Assembly (NCBI RefSeq): GCF_030282845.1
Contig: NZ_JASTWE010000009.1
Span: 1 to 64,000 of the forward strand
Source of the DNA: Pseudodesulfovibrio pelocollis
GTDB taxonomy: Bacteria > Desulfobacterota > Desulfovibrionia > Desulfovibrionales > Desulfovibrionaceae
DNA: 64,000 bases
Direction of reading: 5' to 3'
The notes beneath the pieces are model-generated. The model did not search any database and was not told the DNA's origin. It was given only the letters and a program-made list of their open reading frames with translations. The position numbers and the translations under genes were made by a program. Positions 39,882 through 47,680 of this stretch are shown here, piece after piece (the first letter of the stretch is position 1; every line of letters starts with the position of its first letter).

Positions 39882-40751
39882 ATGGACTATCAGGGAACCA
39901 TCATTCGCCCGCCCAGCGAGGCGGACAGCATCCTGCTCCAGGTGACGCTGGGCTGCTCCCACGGCAAATGCGCCTTCTGCGGCGCATACCAGGGCAAACG
40001 GTTCGGCATCAAGGACCGCGAGACAGTGGCCCGGGACATCACCTTTGCCGCTCGCCACTGCCGCCGCCAGCGCCGCGTGTTCCTGTGCGACGGCGACGCC
40101 CTGGTCATGCCCCAGGCCCGGCTGCTGGACATCCTGGACGCCATCCGTCGCGAGCTGCCCTGGGTCACGCGGGTCTCCACCTATGCCAGCTCCAAGAGCC
40201 TGCGCCTGAAGAGCGACGCCCAGCTGGCAGAGCTGCGCGAGGCAGGCATCGCCATGGTCTACATGGGGCTTGAATCGGGCGACGACACCATCCTGGCCGC
40301 CATGGACAAGAACGGCGACAGCGCGGCCATCGTGGAGCAGGGCATCCGCGCCCGGCAGGCGGGGTTCAAGCTCAACGTCACGGTCATCAACGGCCTGGGC
40401 GGGGTCGAGCGCTCCATGGAGCACGCCCGGGCCACCGGGCTGGCGCTGAGCGCCATGGACCCGGACCAGATCGGCGCCCTGAGCCTAATGCTCGTGCCGG
40501 GAACGCCGCTTTACGACAGGCACGCCCGGGGCGAGTTCGTCCTGCCCGACGCCACCGGCATGCTGGCCGAAATCCGCGAGATGCTCGCCCACCTGACCCT
40601 CACGCGCGGCCTGTTCCTGGCCAACCACGCCTCCAACTACCTGCCCCTCAAAGTCCGGCTGCCCTCGGGCCGGGACGCGGCCCTGGCCGAGCTGGACACG
40701 GCCCTGGCGGGCTGCCGCCCCCTGCGGCCGGAATCGTCGCGGCGGCTGTGA
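39882..40751 (+). CDS. Radical SAM protein of unassigned function
   Basis: A 289-residue enzyme with the cluster motif CSHGKCAFC (CxxxCxxC type) near residue 25. Downstream elements include a CDGDAL segment, an MGLESGDD motif that contacts SAM, and a C-terminus ending in HLTLTRGLFLANHASNYLPL, as in the family annotated as radical SAM proteins near coproporphyrinogen-type enzymes. There is no extra iron-sulfur motif. The start is ATG 39882; an ATG at 39867 is possible. It is divergent from the hybrid kinase, separated by 184 bases. Confidence 0.88.
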   Translation: MDYQGTIIRPPSEADSILLQVTLGCSHGKCAFCGAYQGKRFGIKDRETVARDITFAARHCRRQRRVFLCDGDALVMPQARLLDILDAIRRELPWVTRVSTYASSKSLRLKSDAQLAELREAGIAMVYMGLESGDDTILAAMDKNGDSAAIVEQGIRARQAGFKLNVTVINGLGGVERSMEHARATGLALSAMDPDQIGALSLMLVPGTPLYDRHARGEFVLPDATGMLAEIREMLAHLTLTRGLFLANHASNYLPLKVRLPSGRDAALAELDTALAGCRPLRPESSRRL

Positions 40752-41672
40752 CCCGTGAACGCGGGCCGGGCCGTGAGAGGCAGGGGGAGAGGGTCGAAAG
40801 AGGAAATGATGGGGAGTGGTGACACGGCGGACTGCCGCGCCCGGGGCGGGAAAAAGGCAAAAAAGAAGTGCGCTGGCCGGTTTGCCCGGCTGGCCTCCGA
40901 CCGATTTGCTCTCGGTCCGGGGGGTTCATGCGCACGTCACTGTTTGGTGATGTGTTGCGACTCGTTTCGCTGATTTATGGCTTTTGAGGGTGATATCGCC
41001 TTTATCCTCCGCTTGGGTTCTTCCGTCTATCTCATGGGCTGCCAGTGGGCCTCCCTTGCAATCAATAGATAAGCATCCGGCGGCGGATGTAAAGAGGGAA
41101 CGAGACGATTTCGGCGCGTTGCATTGGTGGTCGGGAAAAGGGAAAATGACGGGACAGGAAGGGGCGAATGGCCCAAGCAAAGTGCGCCATTCCGGGTTAT
41201 CCGGGTGTATCTGGACCGTCATTTCAAATTGTGTCTGTATGACGACCTGATACGTTGGGTCTGGCGCACGGTGCTCTTTCTAGAGACAGGGCGACTCGAT
41301 TCGCCACATGTGTTCTGGAAGAAATCGGTGTCTATTTCCCTCCACCCTCCGTTGCCGTTGCTGTGATGCCTTCGCTCTCGAAGGGGCCTCTGCCTTTGAC
41401 TGCAATATACGCCTGTCCAAAAATCATGGCAAGGGGGTCTGGCCGAAAAAACGGCTCGCAAAGCGCAACCGCCGGGCAGTGCAGGAGATAAAAACGCGTC
41501 AGGGGAATACGGAGGAGCATGTCACCGCCCGAAGACAGGCGGACGAAACAAGAGGCAATTAAAACAGCATATTGCAATTGCTACGCAAAGGCAAGAACAA
41601 AGACCCGGCCAAGCTGACCAGGCTGTTCGTAAATCTCCGCTCCAGGCGATGCGGGCAGCCAGTGAGCCGGGC
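40752..41672. other. 0.9 kb stretch without a convincing gene
   Basis: AT-richer than its neighbours. All reading frames here are short and lack homology cues. One tiny frame at 41519-41617 (32 codons) has GGAGGAG just upstream but no recognisable content. Small inverted repeats occur, for example TCAC/GTGA near 40937-40950 and GCATCCG/CGGATGT near 41073-41090. It might hold a small RNA, a decayed mobile element or the regulatory zone of the small gene to the right. Nothing here is assigned. Confidence 0.5.
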
Positions 41673-41945
41673 CTACTCGTCGGCAAAGGGGTCGCTGATG
41701 AGGTCGGCCACCCGGCTGGGGTCCAGGCCGTGCAGATGCGCGCCTTGCGCGGACAACGCATCGCTCAAGCCGTTCAGGCTCGCTGCGGCCTCCATGGCCT
41801 CGCGCCGCCCGCCGTTACGCTCCACCACGTTCAGGGCGGCGTCAAGCCCCTCGCTCGACTGACGCGAATCGCGCAGGTCCCGTATCTTCTTGGAGAGTTG
41901 GTCTATGCGGGGCTCAAACCCCGGCGACAGGTCTATTCGATGCAT
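41673..41945 (-). CDS. Small helical hypothetical protein
   Basis: A 90-residue charged, helix-prone protein (residues about 10-50 rich in Lys, Arg, Glu, Ser, Ala with heptad-like leucines and isoleucines), no membrane segment or leader. AAGGAGGG lies about 7 bases before the ATG at 41945, which supports translation. No family is recognised. The C-terminus is acidic (SDPFADE). It is isolated between the AT-rich gap and the hydrolase gene; the sense of its promoter is leftward. Confidence 0.72.
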   Translation of the reverse strand: MHRIDLSPGFEPRIDQLSKKIRDLRDSRQSSEGLDAALNVVERNGGRREAMEAAASLNGLSDALSAQGAHLHGLDPSRVADLISDPFADE

Positions 41946-42045
41946 GCGTGTCCCTCCTTGCAGCGTGGTTCGACCACAGCAAGAGGCATGCACAATCGCA
42001 TTTTTCTTTTCATTTCTTGATGTTGCCGAAACACGGTCCCAAAAA

Positions 42046-42924
42046 TCAGGCAGGATTTTCCGCCCTGGCCGGGTCCGGGGCGGACAAGGGAGCTCCAGGA
42101 CCGGAAAGGCTGTCCAGGAACCGGGCCAGTCCGTCGGTATAGTCGCGGCCGGAGAGCAGGAAGCCGTCGTTGTGCCCGCCACGCAGGGCGAGGAAGGATT
42201 TGGGCCCCTGGTAGCCCTCGAACAGGGCGCGGCCCAGGGCGTGGGGCACGATCTCGTCGGCCGGCGAATGGACGAAGAGGGCCGGAATCCGCAGTCCGGT
42301 CAGGGCCTCGGCCGCGTCGTATCGGTCGCGGGCGAGGAGGCGCACGGGCAGCCAGGGGTAGAGGCGCGCGCCCATGTCCGGCACCGAGGTGAAGGTGGAT
42401 TCGACAATCAGCCCGGCCGGAGCCGCGCCCTGCGCGACCACCTGCGCGGCCAGCCCCGCGGCCACGGCCCCGCCAAGGGAGCGGCCAAAAACAATCACAG
42501 AGCCGGGCTCGACACCCCGCTCGAAGAGCCAGTCCCAGGCGGCGCGGGCATCGGCCCGGGTGGCGGTCTCGGACGGCTCGCCCTGGCTGCGGCCATAGCC
42601 CGAGTAGTCGAAGATGAGCACCGAGAGGCCAAGGTCGTGGAAGATGCGCAGCGACTCAAGCCGGTGCGAGATGTTGCCGCCGTTGCCGTGGCAGAAAAGC
42701 AGGGTGAACCGGGCCTTGGGATGGGGCAGCCACCAGCCGTGCAGCTCGGTGCCCAGCCCGTTGACCAGCAGCACGTCCTCAAAGGCCAGCCCGGCGTCGG
42801 CCGGGGTGGCGACCACGCTGCGGGTGGGGAAATAGAGCAGCCTGCGCTGGGTAAGATAGACCCAGGCGGCCAGACAAAGATACATCACGGCCAGAATTGA
42901 CGCGATCTTCAGAAACGAGGTCAT
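42046..42924 (-). CDS. Membrane-anchored alpha/beta hydrolase (Bem46/ABHD17-like)
   Basis: A 292-residue serine hydrolase. One N-terminal membrane segment (about residues 5-24) is followed by the alpha/beta core: oxyanion region FCHGNGGNISHR, strand/turn FDYSGYGRSQG, nucleophile elbow GRSLGG (GxSxG), acid in SPADEIVP, and catalytic His in GGHNDGF. The family includes thioesterases and lipases of unknown physiological substrate. ATG at 42924; homology starts there. It is divergent from mobA. Confidence 0.9.
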   Translation of the reverse strand: MTSFLKIASILAVMYLCLAAWVYLTQRRLLYFPTRSVVATPADAGLAFEDVLLVNGLGTELHGWWLPHPKARFTLLFCHGNGGNISHRLESLRIFHDLGLSVLIFDYSGYGRSQGEPSETATRADARAAWDWLFERGVEPGSVIVFGRSLGGAVAAGLAAQVVAQGAAPAGLIVESTFTSVPDMGARLYPWLPVRLLARDRYDAAEALTGLRIPALFVHSPADEIVPHALGRALFEGYQGPKSFLALRGGHNDGFLLSGRDYTDGLARFLDSLSGPGAPLSAPDPARAENPA

Positions 42925-43028
42925 GGCCGGACCATACACGCCCGCGCTCCCGTTGCCTACCCTTGGCGGGCCGGACAAAATCGGCGGTTCCCCTTTTCAT
43001 CGGCCCGGGCCTGGCGTACCGTGGGGAC

Positions 43029-43703
43029 ATGCATAAGACCGAAACTCCCGACGACATCGGGGCCGACACGACTGCCCGCGTCGCGGACATCCCCTGCGCC
43101 GCGATCACGGGCGTGATCCTGGCGGGCGGGCTGGGCACGCGCATGGGCTCTGTGGCCAAGGCGTTTCTCGACATCGGCGGCAGGCCCATCATCGAGCGGC
43201 TCTTGGCCGTGTACCGGCCCATCTTCGCGCAGGTGCTCATCGCGGCCCGCGAGGCAGAACCCTTTGCCCGGCTGGGGCTGCCCGTGGCCCTGGACCGCTT
43301 CGAAGCGCGCAGCTCCCTGACCGGCATCCACGCCGGACTCGCGGCCATGACCACTGACCACGGTTTTTTCGCGGCCTGCGACGCACCCTTTCTGCGGGCC
43401 GGGCTGGTGCGCCGCCTGCTGGCCCATGTGGAGCCGGACGATGACGTGGTCCTGCCCCTCAAGGAGGACGGCTACCGCGAGCCGCTGACCGCGGTCTACT
43501 CCCGCCGCTGTCTGCCCCACATCGCCCGCCAGCTGGAAAACGGGAATTTCAAGATCATCGATTTCTTCCACCGGGTGAAGGTCCGAGAGGTGCCGGTGGC
43601 TGCATTGGTTCCCGGCGACCCTGACCTGATCTCGTTTCTCAACGTCAACCGCCCCGAGGACCTGGCCCTGGCCCGGCAGATGGCCGAAGAAGGGGCGTTT
43701 TAG
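43029..43703 (+). CDS. mobA: Molybdenum cofactor guanylyltransferase
   Basis: A 224-residue nucleotidyltransferase that attaches GMP to Mo-molybdopterin, giving the bis-MGD cofactor needed by formate dehydrogenase. The nucleotide-binding signature LAGGLGTRMG and the metal-binding segment AACDAPFL are present. Length and ending are normal for MobA. The start at 43029 is preceded by GGGG at 4 bases. The last 4 bases overlap the end of the convergent mobB gene. Its placement beside fdhD, moeA-like and fdhE fits the maturation of formate dehydrogenase at 49232. Confidence 0.92.
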   Translation: MHKTETPDDIGADTTARVADIPCAAITGVILAGGLGTRMGSVAKAFLDIGGRPIIERLLAVYRPIFAQVLIAAREAEPFARLGLPVALDRFEARSSLTGIHAGLAAMTTDHGFFAACDAPFLRAGLVRRLLAHVEPDDDVVLPLKEDGYREPLTAVYSRRCLPHIARQLENGNFKIIDFFHRVKVREVPVAALVPGDPDLISFLNVNRPEDLALARQMAEEGAF

Positions 43704-44287
43704 CGCCGCGAGGTTCTCCGGCCAGCCGCCTTGCACACTCTTTCTCCCAGCCTGTCCGCGCTCCACAGGCCGCTGCGCACCCAGCCGTGGAAACGCCGAG
43801 CGATCCACTCTGCCAGCCCGGCCGCGTCGTTCAGGGCAAAGACCGGCACGCCCGCGTCGGCCGGATCATCCGTGACCATGGCCATCAAGCGCTTCTCGTC
43901 GGCGTTGTCCTTATCGCACAGGGGCTCGGCGTGGGCCTCGGCGCGGAACACCTCGATCTTGGGCATGTCCGAGCGGAAAAAGCCTTCGGCCAGCACTAGC
44001 TGCCGGTCGGCGAAAAAGGTCTCGGCCAGTTCGGCCAGCGACATCTCCCGGTCCACGGATTTGATCACCGCCACCCGGGTCGGCGAGGACACGGCAACCG
44101 TGGCCGCCCCGGCCTGCCGATGCCGCCAGGAATCCTTGCCCTCGCGGTCCATCTCGAAGCTGTGGGCATCGTGCTTGACCGTGCCCACGCTCAGGCCCAG
44201 GGCGGCCAGCTCTGGCAGCAGCCCCTCGATGAGGGTCGTCTTGCCTGATTTCTTCTTGCCGACGATGCACAATACGGGAACGGACAT
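43700..44287 (-). CDS. mobB: Molybdopterin-guanine dinucleotide biosynthesis GTPase
   Basis: A 195-residue P-loop protein with Walker A GKKKSGKTTL close to the N-terminus and the MobB pattern VGTVKHDAHSFEMDREGKDS. It assists MobA in nucleotide attachment. The start at 44287 has GAGGTGG upstream; the longer frame to 44431 is not conserved. The C-terminus has a basic extension (KAAGRRTSRR) rather longer than the usual MobB. Convergent with mobA, overlapping by 4 bases at the 3' ends. Confidence 0.92.
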   Translation of the reverse strand: MSVPVLCIVGKKKSGKTTLIEGLLPELAALGLSVGTVKHDAHSFEMDREGKDSWRHRQAGAATVAVSSPTRVAVIKSVDREMSLAELAETFFADRQLVLAEGFFRSDMPKIEVFRAEAHAEPLCDKDNADEKRLMAMVTDDPADAGVPVFALNDAAGLAEWIARRFHGWVRSGLWSADRLGERVCKAAGRRTSRR

Positions 44288-44421
44288 GGGAACCACCTCG
44301 TAGTGTGAGAGCAGGGGGAAAAGACGCTTCTTTGCGCCGCCGCGCCAATGGGCAGTATACAGGAGACTGACCAAAAATGCCACGCCGGACGGGCCGCCCG
44401 CGAACCGGCAGGGAGCGGACC

Positions 44422-45201
44422 ATGGACTCACAAAACTTCGACATCCACGAATACCGCCAGGGGTTCACGCGCAGGCCCATCGCCTCCATCCGCGAGGTGC
44501 CCCTGACCATCATGCTCAACGGCCGCGAGGTGGTCACCCTGCTGTGCACCGCCAAGCACCCGGAATATCTCGCCGTGGGCTTTCTCAAGTCCGACGCCTT
44601 CATCACCAACCCGGACCAGATCACGGACCTGACCGTGCGCCGGGACGACCAGCGCCTTGTGGCCGAGGTGGAGACCTGCCACGATCCCTGGGAGAACCGG
44701 ATCATGGAGCGCTCCATCACCTCGGGCTGCGGCAAGGGCACCAACTTCGGCCGCAACGTGCAGACCGTGTCCAAGCGGCGCCTCGGGGGCGACATCCGGG
44801 TCACGCCCGAGCAGATCCTGGCCCTGGTCCGCGAGCTGCACGAACGCTCCACCCTTTACAACCACACGCGCGGATGCCACAATTCATCCCTGTGCACACC
44901 GGATGAGATGCTCCTCTTCCGCGAGGACATCGGGCGGCACAATGCCATTGACATGCTCTGCGGCCAGTGCTTCCTGGACAACGTGGCCGTGGCCGACAAG
45001 ATGATCGTGTCCACCGGGCGCGTGGCCTCGGAGATTCTGCTCAAGGTGGTGCGCATCGGCGTGCCCATCCTGGTCTCCACGGCCGTGGCCACCAATTTTT
45101 CGGTGGAGCTGGCGCGCAAGACCGGCATCACCCTGGTGGGCAACGCCAAGGACGACAGCTTCTGGGTCTACAACGACAACGGACGGATAGTGGGATTCTA
45201 A
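44422..45201 (+). CDS. fdhD: Formate dehydrogenase accessory protein, sulfurtransferase FdhD
   Basis: A 259-residue protein that passes sulfur from IscS to the bis-MGD cofactor of formate dehydrogenase. The family core (REVPLTIMLNG, AVGFLKSDAF, EDIGRHNAID, STGRVASEI) is present. Two departures from the E. coli pattern are visible: the CxxC sulfur-relay motif is SGCGKG here, with one cysteine, and the segment RGCHNSSLC carries cysteines flanking the usual His region. Start ATG 44422, GGGAG 6-8 bases upstream; the frame to 44377 is less likely. The moeA-like gene overlaps or follows at once. Confidence 0.92.
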   Translation: MDSQNFDIHEYRQGFTRRPIASIREVPLTIMLNGREVVTLLCTAKHPEYLAVGFLKSDAFITNPDQITDLTVRRDDQRLVAEVETCHDPWENRIMERSITSGCGKGTNFGRNVQTVSKRRLGGDIRVTPEQILALVRELHERSTLYNHTRGCHNSSLCTPDEMLLFREDIGRHNAIDMLCGQCFLDNVAVADKMIVSTGRVASEILLKVVRIGVPILVSTAVATNFSVELARKTGITLVGNAKDDSFWVYNDNGRIVGF

Positions 45202-46466
45202 GCACCAAGGACGGCCCCATCTCCCGCGCCCGGGCCATCGGGCGGCTGATCGACGCGGCCCGGCCGACCACGCCCACGGCCATGGCTCCCATGGAGTGCG
45301 CGGGCCTCGTGGCCGCCGCCGACGTGGCCGCCGCATGCGACGTGCCCGAGCGGGCCAGCTCGGTGCGCGACGGGTACGCCCTGCGCGCGGCCGACATCGC
45401 GGCCGCGACCACAGGCAGGCCGGTGGTTCTGCGTGTCACCCACACCGTGCGCGCCGAGTCCGACGCCCTGCGCCCCGTGGAGCCGGGCACGGCCGCCCGG
45501 GTACTGACCGGCGGCATGCTCCCGCCCGGCGCGGACGCGGTCGTGGCCGAGGAGGACGTCGCCCACGGCGGCGGGCACGCCCCCCGCCCGACCCATGGCG
45601 ATGCGGAATGCATCGAGGTACGCGCCCCGGTGCGGCCCGGCTGGTTCGTGCGCGCCGCTGGCGGCGAGATCGCACGCGGCGATGTCTTTGTCTCCCAAGG
45701 CCGGGAGATCACGCCCCAGGCCGTGGCCGTGATGCTGCGCACCCAGGTTGCCAGCGCATGGGTCCACCCCGCGCCGCGCGCCAGGGTCGTGGCTCTGGGC
45801 AGCGAACTGTCCGACCCGACCCATGCCAAGCATGGCGATCCGACGCACCCACTGGCCCGCTTCCCGGCCGACAATCTGGTCCTGACCTCGGGCCTGCTGG
45901 CCCGGTGCGGCCTTGGTGCCATTGAGACCGGGGTGCTGCCCGACGACGAGGAGCGGCTGACGGCCCTGCTCGCGGCCGAGGACCTGCCGGAACTCGTGCT
46001 CACCACCGGCGGCACGGGCCGCAGCGAGCGCGATTTCGCCCGCGCCGGGGCGCGCCGGACCGGGTTCGAGACCCTCTTCAACTCCCTGGACATCCGGCCC
46101 GGGCGCAACATGTTTGCCGCCCGCCGCGAGGCCACCCTGCTCATCGGGCTGCCCGGCCCGCCCACTGCGGTCTTTGCCTGCTTCCACGCCGTTGTCCTGC
46201 CCCTGGTACGCCGTTTGCGCGGCCTGACCGACCCCGCAGCCGTCACTGCCCGCCTCGACGCCCCCCTGTCCACCCGGCCGGGCGGCGAGTGGCTGGCCCC
46301 CTGCATCCTTGGGCGCGACGGCGCGCACCTGCGCGCCTCGGTGCTGGCAGGCAAGACCACCCCCCCCATGCTCGCCACGGGGCTGGCCAACGGCGTGGCC
46401 GTCATGCCCGGCGGCGAGGCCATGCTCGCGGGCGACGAGGTCGAGGTGCTGACCACCCTGTTCTGA
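45195..46466 (+). CDS. moeA: MoeA-like molybdopterin molybdenumtransferase (start uncertain)
   Basis: About 423 residues. The protein shows the MoeA plan: N-terminal ERASSVRDGYALRAAD, the GTAARVLTGGMLPPGADAVV core, TTGGTGRSERDF, and C-terminal GLPGPPTAVF. It inserts molybdate or tungstate into adenylylated molybdopterin. Homology begins near codon 10, but the frame has no ATG, GTG or TTG between the fdhD stop and ATG 45282, which would cut about 28 conserved residues. An ATT at 45195 or a CTG at 45246 is therefore possible. The spacing to fdhD suggests one operon. Confidence 0.82.
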   Translation: MLSTKDGPISRARAIGRLIDAARPTTPTAMAPMECAGLVAAADVAAACDVPERASSVRDGYALRAADIAAATTGRPVVLRVTHTVRAESDALRPVEPGTAARVLTGGMLPPGADAVVAEEDVAHGGGHAPRPTHGDAECIEVRAPVRPGWFVRAAGGEIARGDVFVSQGREITPQAVAVMLRTQVASAWVHPAPRARVVALGSELSDPTHAKHGDPTHPLARFPADNLVLTSGLLARCGLGAIETGVLPDDEERLTALLAAEDLPELVLTTGGTGRSERDFARAGARRTGFETLFNSLDIRPGRNMFAARREATLLIGLPGPPTAVFACFHAVVLPLVRRLRGLTDPAAVTARLDAPLSTRPGGEWLAPCILGRDGAHLRASVLAGKTTPPMLATGLANGVAVMPGGEAMLAGDEVEVLTTLF

Positions 46467-46778
46467 CGACCACGCCCCACTGCCTCGTATTTGGTACACG
46501 CAGCGCAGCGCGGTTTTTTCTCGACACTGCCGTGTGTTTTTTGTCTTTTTTCACTCAAAACGCACTTTTTTTCGCATCCCGGAACCCGCTGAATTTGTGG
46601 CCGAACCCCACAAGACTATGCCCAAAAAGGCATGTTTCTTGATTATTATCTTCCATGAATCAAAGACATTGCAGACTTTTTGTGCCATATCGTGAGCAAG
46701 TGCCAAACCATTGGCAAGCCAAGTGGCGCGCCCCTAGGGTTTTTTCCATAACATGCATAATCCAGCGAGGACACGCCA
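46467..46778 (+). promoter_or_regulatory. AT-rich regulatory region upstream of fdhE
   Basis: 312 bases with T-runs around 46513-46552 (possible terminator tail of the moeA gene), an inverted repeat TTGTGG-N7-CCACAA at 46595-46613, and the palindrome TATGCC-N6-GGCAT at 46617-46633 (listed separately). It should hold the fdhE promoter. No gene is seen. Confidence 0.6.
46617..46633. promoter_or_regulatory. Operator candidate TATGCC-N6-GGCAT upstream of fdhE
   Basis: Half-sites TATGCC (46617-46622) and GGCAT (46629-46633) with a 6-base spacer, about 150 bases before fdhE. The same half-sites and spacing occur before the fdhA operon at 48819-48836. A shared binding site for one dimeric regulator is inferred. 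Confidence 0.55.
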
Positions 46779-47666
46779 ATGCAATTCGACAAGGCCAAAG
46801 CGACGCGCAATCTGGACCGGAAGCTGACCCAACTGAGGGGCAAGTCCTACATTTCCTCTGAACTGATCGATCTGCTGGACGCAGTGGCGCATCTCCAGCT
46901 GGAAGCCCGGACAGAGGCCGAGGTGACGCTGCCCCCCGATGCCGAACAGCCTCCGGCCGAGGCCCTGCTCCAGGGGGTGCCCCTGGTCACGCGCGAGTGT
47001 TTTCCCCACGACCCGGCCCAGGCCGCCAAACTGCTGAGCAAGCTGGTTGCGCTGCTCGACGCGGCCGGGGGGCCGCTGGGTCAGGCCGCCCGGACCGTGG
47101 GCAAGGCCCTGGACAGCGGCGAGATGACCCCCGAGGAACTGTTTCGCCGCTATCTGGGCGACGACGCGACGTTTTTCGCCTCCTGGACCGAGCGCACGCC
47201 TGGCGCACCCAAGGCCCTGGCCTTTCTCGCCTCCGCCGCCCTGGGGCCATCCCTTGAGGCCGCGGCTGGGCAGTTGGCCTCCCGGCTCCCGTCGGCCAAG
47301 GTCGCGCCTTCGGGCGAATGTCCCATCTGCGGCAGCCTGCCGCTCATCTCGTCCCTCAAGGAGAAGGCGGGCTTCCGCCACGCGGTCTGTTCCTTCTGTC
47401 GCCACGACTACCGCATCCGGCGCATCGCCTGTCCCGTCTGCGGCGAGGAAGACCAGAAAAAACTGACCTACTTCACCGTGGACGAGGAGCCCGGCTTCCG
47501 GGTCGATGTCTGCGAGAGCTGCAAGACCTACATCAAGACCATCGACTTCCGCGCGCTGGACCGGGTATCGCTGCCTGTGCTCGACGACCTGGACTCCCTG
47601 GCGCTGGACTACGTTGCCGCGGGGCAGGGATACAAGCGGGCCACGCTGTCCGCATGGGGATTCTGA
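46779..47666 (+). CDS. fdhE: Formate dehydrogenase accessory protein FdhE
   Basis: A 295-residue metal-binding maturation factor. The C-terminal half carries four cysteine pairs arranged as rubredoxin-like knuckles: Cys181/184 (CPICGS), Cys204/207 (CSFC), Cys218/221 (CPVCGE) and Cys245/248 (CESCKTYIKT), the FdhE signature. The N-terminal half is helical. It assists assembly of the periplasmic enzyme before export. GAGGACACG lies upstream of the ATG. It is followed 14 bases later by a transposase-like gene on the same strand. Confidence 0.93.
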   Translation: MQFDKAKATRNLDRKLTQLRGKSYISSELIDLLDAVAHLQLEARTEAEVTLPPDAEQPPAEALLQGVPLVTRECFPHDPAQAAKLLSKLVALLDAAGGPLGQAARTVGKALDSGEMTPEELFRRYLGDDATFFASWTERTPGAPKALAFLASAALGPSLEAAAGQLASRLPSAKVAPSGECPICGSLPLISSLKEKAGFRHAVCSFCRHDYRIRRIACPVCGEEDQKKLTYFTVDEEPGFRVDVCESCKTYIKTIDFRALDRVSLPVLDDLDSLALDYVAAGQGYKRATLSAWGF

Positions 47667-47680
47667 GACAGGAGGCGGCC

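Noticed and set aside
41519-41617. A 32-codon gene with a strong ribosome-like site
   Set aside because: Too short and without recognisable content; reported only as a possibility inside the unassigned stretch.
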